Origin: Prosopocoilus inquinatus
Lineage: Eukaryota; Arthropoda; Insecta; Coleoptera; Lucanidae
DNA length: 64,000 nt
Direction of reading: 5' to 3'
Assembly: GCA_036172665.1 (NCBI GenBank)
Contig: CM069875.1
Coordinates: 16,523,806-16,587,805, forward strand
The notes under the pieces are model-generated. The model did not search any database. It had not been told where the DNA came from and worked only from the letters and a program-made list of their open reading frames with translations. The position numbers were made by a program, and so were the translations under genes. Positions 62,201 through 64,000 of the stretch are shown here, in pieces. The stretch's first letter is position 1. Each line of letters starts with the position of its first letter.

Positions 62201-64000
62201 CTGGAGTCCATCCAAACGTCAAATAACATGATAGATGAGTAAGGATCGATTAGATACATCACAGGAACAACGCTAATGCGTGTTGTTTCATTTAAAACTA
62301 TTTCTAGCTTCTGCTGCGTCCGATAATTTCGTATCTCACATCAGAGTTACTGGAGTCCATCCAAACGTCAAATAACATGATAGATAAGTAAGGATCGATT
62401 AGATACATCACAAGAACAAGACGAATACGTGTTGTTTCGTTCAAAACTATTTCCAGCTTCTGCTGCGTCCGAGAACTTCGTATCTCACACCAGAGTTACT
62501 GGAGTCCATCGAAACGTCAAATAACATGATAGATGAGTAAGGATCGATTAGATACATCACAGGAACAACGCTAATGCGTGTTGTTTCATTTAAAACTATT
62601 TCCAGCTTCTGCTGCGTCCGGTAATTTCGTATCTCACATCAGAGTTACTGGAGGTCATCCAAACGTCAAATAACATGATAGATGGGTAAGGATCGATTAG
62701 GTACATCACAGGAACAACGCTAATGCGTGTTGTTTCGTTTAAAACTATTTCCAGCTTCAGCTGCGTCCGAGAACTTCGTATCTCACTTCAGAGTTACTGG
62801 AGTCCATCCAAACGTCAAATAACATGATAGATGAGTAAGGATCGATTAGATACATCACAGGAACAACGCTAATGCGTGTTGTTTCATTTAAAACTATTTC
62901 CAGCTTCTGCTGCGTCCGATAATTCCGTATCTCACATCAGAGTTACTGGAGTCCATCCAAACGTCAAATAACATGATAGATAAGTAAGGATCGATTAGAT
63001 ACATCACAAGAACAAGACGAATACGTGTTGTTTCGTTCAAAACTATTTCCAGCTTCTGCTGCGTCCGAGAACTTTGTATCTCACATCAGAGTTACTGGAG
63101 TCCATTCAAACGTCAAATAACATGATAGATGAGTAAGGATCGATTAGTTACATCACAGGAACAACGCTAATACGTGTTGTTTCGTTCAAAACTATTTCCA
63201 GCTTCTGCTGCGTCCGAGAACTTTGTATCTCACATCAGAGTTACTGGAGTCCATTCAAACGTCAAATAACATGATAGATGAGTAAGGATCGATTAGATAC
63301 ATCACAGGAACAAGGCTAATACGTGTTGTTTCGTTTAAATCTATTTCCAGCTTCTGCTGCGTCCGAAAATTTCGTATTTCACATCAGAGATACTGGAGTC
63401 CATCCAAACGTCAAATAACATGATAGATGAGTAAGGATCGATTAGATACATCACAGGAACAACGCTAATACGTGTTGTTTCGTTTAAAACTATTTCCAGC
63501 TCCTGCTGCGTCCAAAAATTTCGTATCTCACATCAGAGTTACTAGAGTCCATCGAAACGTCAAATAACATGATAGATGAGTAAGGATCGATTAGATACAT
63601 CACAGGAACAACGCTAATGCGTGTTGTTTCATTTAAAACTATTTCCAGCTTCTGCTGCGTCCGATAATTTCGTATCTCACATCAGAGTTACTGGAGGTCA
63701 TCCAAACGTCAAATAACATGATAGATGAGTAAGGTTCGATTAGATACATCACAGGAACAAGGCTAATACGTGTTGTTTCGTTTAAAACTATTTCCAGCAT
63801 CAGCTGCGTCCGAAAACGTCGTATCTCACATCAAAGTTACTGGAGTCCATACAAACATCAAATAACATGATAGATGAGTAAGGATCGATTAGATACATCA
63901 CAGGAACAACGCTAATGCGTGTTGTTTCATTTAAAACTATTTCCAGCTTCTGCTGCGTCCGATAATTTCGTATCTCACATCAGAGTTACTGGAGTCCATC
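56271..64000 (+). repeat. Right-hand zone with short higher-order periods
   Basis: All units remain 149 bp, but the type order changes. The ACAAGACGAATACG monomer, rare to the left (about 8043, 9532, 21450), occurs about seven times here. CAGCATCAGCTGCG occurs at 57241, 59774, 61264 and 63797, spaced 17, 10 and 17 monomers. Four-monomer tandem repeats are clear: AAGGCTAATACG at 57501 and 58097, TTAGGTACATC at 62101 and 62697, ACACCAGAGTT at 61891 and 62487, each 596 bp apart. New variants include GCCTCCGGTAATTTCG and GATGGATTTG near 60.4 kb and GATGGGTAAGG. The window ends within a monomer. Confidence 0.85.

Larger units (their letters stand above)
1..64000 (+). repeat. 149-bp satellite DNA array, about 430 monomers, fills the window
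   Basis: A unit starting at TAATGCGTG or TAATACGTG recurs at 2, 151, 300, 449 and 598, and then every 149 bp to the last full start at 63913. Starts over tens of kilobases fit multiples of 149 exactly once a few listed indels are allowed for: 29463 to 53780 is 164 x 149 minus 119, and 53780 to 63912 is 68 x 149. Landmarks in order are TTCGTTTAAAACTATTTCC, GCTTCTGCTGCGTCC, a variable core, GTCAAATAACATGATAGATG, AGTAAGGATCGATTAG and CATCACAGGAACAACGC. GC is about 40%. Almost all copies are in the same orientation. There is no unique sequence anywhere. Monomers differ mainly by substitutions that define recurring types. A length near 147 bp is common for satellites that phase nucleosomes; a centromeric or pericentromeric location is inference. 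I do not recognise the family, so I give no species. Confidence 0.99.

Noticed and set aside
1..64000. CRISPR array with 149-bp spacing
   Set aside because: The entire 149 bp is repeated and there is no division into short identical repeats and unique spacers. No cas gene is present.
1..64000. tRNA, rRNA or other RNA genes, and promoters or terminators
   Set aside because: No cloverleaf, rRNA core motif or unique regulatory sequence was found on either strand. Any weak motif recurs in hundreds of monomers and so has no specific meaning here.
1..64000. Assembly artefact as explanation for the whole array
   Set aside because: Neighbouring monomers differ by many substitutions in a consistent order of types, which is typical of real satellites. 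Artefact remains possible only for the near-identical blocks at 22.4-25.1 kb and 38.2-42.7 kb, and is noted there.

Overview
The whole 64 kb window is one uninterrupted block of eukaryotic-type satellite DNA. A 149-bp monomer of about 40% GC (59 of 149 in a hand-read consensus) repeats head to tail about 430 times from the first base to the last. Both window edges fall inside the array, so the real array is longer. I see no protein gene, RNA gene, transposon, CRISPR array, promoter or unique-sequence island. The longest open frames (about 66 codons) are accidents of monomers that lost a stop codon. The organism cannot be named. A long satellite with a near-nucleosome-length monomer and higher-order structure points to pericentromeric, centromeric or other heterochromatin of a eukaryote. 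CpG is not depleted (8 CpG per consensus monomer, about 5.8 expected), which argues weakly against a heavily CpG-methylated genome and is compatible with many invertebrates.

The monomer has fixed landmarks. Taking TAATACGTG (or TAATGCGTG) as position 1, a TTCGTTTAAAACTATTTCC box lies near positions 14-32, a GCTTCTGCTGCGTCC box near 34-48, a variable core near 49-100 that defines monomer types, then a GATGAGTAAGGATCGATTAG box and CATCACAGGAACAACGC at the end. About ten types recur in a set order. Examples are the CAGAGATACTGG type, the CTAGAGTCC type, the CAAAGTTACTGG type, the GACATACTGG type, the GGAGCCCATCC type, the GCTGCTGCTGCG/CATTAGAG type with ATAGTAGC, and the GAACTTTGTATC types. The ordered series makes higher-order repeats on several nested scales.

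Layout: 1-11330 and 11331-29462 are two copies of a super-repeat of roughly 11-12 kb. The second is expanded by a 7-monomer duplication (about 17.45-19.54 kb), by two inversion-bearing blocks (22.45-25.13 kb) and by a 12-monomer duplication (25.7-28.4 kb). A third copy starts at 29463 and runs to about 35.58 kb. It is followed by a 23-monomer tandem duplicate (32.19-38.56 kb), a nearly perfect 15-monomer tandem duplication (38.22-42.68 kb), a zone of 7-, 14-, 15- and 20-monomer repeats (42.87-50.14 kb), a mosaic zone (50.14-53.78 kb), a re-used block (52.74-56.27 kb) and a right-hand zone with short 4-, 10- and 17-monomer periods (56.27-64 kb).

The main anomaly is a reverse-oriented stretch of about 292 bp (22711-23002) with an exact tandem copy 1540 bp downstream (24251-24542). 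With the forward DNA to its left, each forms a palindrome with 168-nt perfect arms around an 8-nt spacer. These are the only strand switches I found in the window. The inverted DNA is a mosaic of two forward donors visible nearby. The monomer length is otherwise almost invariant: I can account for the whole window with 149-bp units plus a short list of exceptions. These are three 153-bp and three 148-bp monomers, one 75-bp deletion, one 44-bp out-of-register junction and the two inversions.
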